Assembly: GCA_905221605.1 (NCBI GenBank)
Contig: CAJNDS010000422.1
Coordinates: forward strand, 62,001-126,000
Direction of reading: 5' to 3'
Length of the DNA: 64,000 bases
Origin: Symbiodinium natans
Taxonomy: Eukaryota; Sar; Dinophyceae; Suessiales; Symbiodiniaceae
The position numbers were made by a program, and so were the translations under genes. The notes under the pieces are model-generated. The model worked only from the letters and a program-made list of their open reading frames with translations, was not told where the DNA came from and did not search any database. Below are positions 61,690-64,000 of this stretch, in pieces. The number at the start of each line of letters is the position of its first letter. Position 1 is the first letter of the stretch.

Positions 61690-64000
61690 CTGCTGTACTG
61701 AAGTTACCTGGTCTTCACACTGCTAGGATCACGAGAAGCCAAAAAAGGTTCCTATTTGACATCCTTGGACCCCCACACAGTATCCGGGTGGTTTATAGGG
61801 AGTAAGCACACTCAGCCAACAACTCGGAACCCTCAGCTGAACCCCCCGTCAAAAACCAAGCTCGTAGGGTTTAGGGTTTAGGGAAACCCCTTAATCCTAA
61901 ACGCCGAATCGAAAGCCTTATTGCTTGGGTGGGCCATGAAGACCAAGAGCTTCCAACGTCTGAACCTGGCTTCAATCACAGACCCCTACCCAAATCTGCC
62001 AAGACTTCTTAGACTTTTGGTGCTCCATTGCTAAAACCTTTTCTTGTGGTATGTGTCCTGAAAACATATTGCTTTTGGTGGAATATGGTGGGCTCGATCT
62101 GCCGAATCCCACCAATTCCTTGGACCCTTCAGGTCAGCAGTCAAATTTACCCAGGCTCAACGCCCCGAAACCCAACTGGAGATCCTAAGCCTTGATCTCT
62201 AGGCACTAAACCTTAATACCTAGACTTTCTAGCGTCTAGAGAACCGAAGGCTGTTGCCCGCTACTTCAGATACTCACAAGCCAAGCCTCCGCGCGTTTTC
62301 GTGTTTCCCAAGGCCTCATAGGGTTTTGGCGGTGAAACGGACATCTGGTGCATCGAAATGCAAAGAAGAGTGATTTCGTACACTCAGTTTGTTGTAGTAC
62401 AGGTCTGGGTCTAATCAGGAACCCTAAGCAAGAATATTGGCCACTCAGGCTTCTAGATTCGGGTTTCGACGGTCGGGGCTTTTGTGTTCCAGGGTTCAGA
62501 GGTTCGGGGATTTAGGGTCTTCGGAGTGGGCCCGGAATCTGAAAGGAGAGCTCACGAGTTTCTCAGGTCTCTTAGCTTTGGGTTTAGGGTAGTGTCAGGG
62601 ATTAGGATCCAGGGAAGTGTTGGAGTTCAAGGTTTAGGGTTCAGGATGCTGTGGAGCAAGCCCGGGTGTTGAAGGACTGTTTTCAAAAGTTTTCATAAAC
62701 TGTCAACTCTTCAATTGCTTTTCGTTGGCAGGCTCAAGGACTGAAAGCCTGCTTCTTAAAGCCGGATCAGCACAGTCTGCCCAATGTTGGCCCTTGCAGT
62801 CCGGTTGGCGATGTTTGCACAACTTGCGCATGCTGTCGCGGGCAGTGTATGGAGGAATGATTTCTGTCCCGAGTTCGAAAAAGTCCAAGCGGGAACATTG
62901 CAAATTGAGAAAGCCCTCGTCGGAAAGCATCTTACGTTCGTTGTGCCCACCTTCGACATGACTGACCCGACTTCAAGCCACTGGAATGATGGACAGCCGG
63001 TTGGACCTCCAGAAAATGACATGGATATCACCCACAAGGTACACGGATACCACGCATCGGTTCTGAAAGCAGTTTCCAAGGTCGCGAACTTCACATACAC
63101 CATTCGCCTCAACACGGTTCCGGGTGCTTCAACCACCACATGGCTGTTGCAACAGTCTCCGAACTATGATGCCGTCCTCGGCTCCTGGTCGGACAGCCTT
63201 GTGCGCCGTGAAGCTGGCTTCCTGCAGCCGTACCCGCTCGTCACAAAGGATTTGAAGATGATCGTGCAGAGGAAGATTGACAGCCCATCGGTATGGTCAG
63301 TCATGTTCACCTTCCTGAAGCCCTTCTCAACAAGCCTCTGGCTGCTGCTCTTCGTATGCTCCCTAGTGACAGCCGCGTTTTCTGGTGGCAGATCGCACTA
63401 CATTTTGTTTTTTGTGCAAGGTATGCGCCCCGGCTTCTTCAACTCCAAATCCTAAACCCGTTTCGTAATTTCCAAAACCATCTCGTCAGGCACAAGAACA
63501 GTCAAGTAAACCTTGAGTTATATAACCCTAAACCCCTAAAGCCCCCCGGACCCTAAAACTCCAAACCGACCAAGGCGTTGCATACCCTGAATGCCCTAGA
63601 ACCCATGGAAAGCCCCTAAACCCCTACTCCCGAACCCTAAACCCTAAACCCTAAACCCTGTTGAACCCCTGGAGGTTCATGTGGTTTTTTGAGACGTCCC
63701 GGGTCTCCATCGAGGAGGGTGGTGAAGTGGAGGTGTCGGATGGTTCGGAGGGTGCACTGAAGTCGGTGTGGCTCCTCGGTTCCCACCTGGCACCCCCTTC
63801 TTTAGGGCTTAGGGTTTAAGGCTTAGGGTTTTGTAAAGCTGTCTTCAAGGGTTCGAGGGCTATAGGGCGTTAAGATGTCGGGCTGCATCTCGTGCCCTTA
63901 TACACCTTCTTTCCCCTCGCGTTCCTTACCTCAGCTGGGTAGCGGCAAAAGGGCACCCTATGATAATAAGAGGATAGTGAGAGGGGCCCAGGCCCTCTTC
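61690..64000. repeat. Segmental duplication, copy 2
   Basis: Collinear with 45,075-46,474 plus 55,637-56,980. It contains the empty copia target site (62,650-62,654, TGTGG) and the second receptor gene. It continues beyond the window. Confidence 0.85.
62784..64000 (+). CDS. Ionotropic-glutamate-receptor-like gene, second copy, truncated by the window end
   Basis: Exon 1 (62784 to about 63420) is nearly identical to that of the first copy: two residue changes were noticed, Thr to Met in the signal peptide and Ile to Val in the S1 lobe. The second exon (WFFETSRVS) follows at about 63,684. Introns are also closely similar, apart from a short insertion of CCCTAAAC-type sequence at 63,601-63,630. 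The pore-forming exons are outside the window. Confidence 0.75.

Overview
The window reads as nuclear DNA of a dinoflagellate, most likely a symbiodiniacean or a close suessialean relative. Five signs point there. Telomere-type CCCTAAA/TTTAGGG heptamers are scattered through introns and spacers. Genes have short introns with GT, GC and apparently GA donors. Pieces of the dinoflagellate spliced leader (3' end GGCTCAAG) lie in front of genes. Every gene I can support lies on the + strand. Genes occur as tandem, unequally decayed copies. No tRNA, rRNA, CRISPR array or bacterial-type operon was recognised.

Layout: 1.7-11.1 kb holds one large, intron-rich gene with extracellular kelch blades, a Ser/Thr-rich linker, a GPS autoproteolysis motif and a multi-pass membrane part. 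At 12.4-14.5 kb is an AT-rich island containing a 1.7 kb terminal-inverted-repeat structure that splits a TAAATA microsatellite. From 15.2 to 25.3 kb come a nicotianamine-synthase-like gene, two tandem CRT-like (chloroquine-resistance-transporter-family) carriers and an MFSD5/molybdate-anion-transporter-like carrier. At 27.7-32.2 kb is a three-domain GH16 glycosidase gene whose first intron has swallowed about 2 kb of repeat DNA. At 34.6-43.3 kb are three copies of an unrecognised ~420-residue protein (one intact, one with a nonsense codon, one frameshifted), with G-rich and other minisatellites between them. At 43.7-44.4 kb is an RCC1-like repeat fragment. From 46.5 to 55.6 kb is a nearly complete Ty1/copia retrotransposon with 123 bp LTRs and a 5 bp target-site duplication. 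At 55.8-60.5 kb is an ionotropic-glutamate-receptor-like gene, and a second tandem copy of its 5' part runs off the window end.

The most informative observation is comparative. The two CRT-like paralogs, aligned to each other, share no intron position. The short introns of copy 1 and of the MFSD5-like gene carry inverted repeats, direct repeats at both splice junctions, and in two cases related sequence. This is the signature of introner-type intron gain. In the same way, the second copy of the receptor region preserves the empty target site of the copia element, so the insertion is younger than the segmental duplication. Gene products fall into membrane transport and sensing (kelch-GPS membrane protein, CRT-like, MFSD5-like, receptor channel), metal-chelator synthesis (nicotianamine-synthase-like) and glucan hydrolysis or binding (GH16). 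Functions are inferred from motifs read by eye; no database search was possible.
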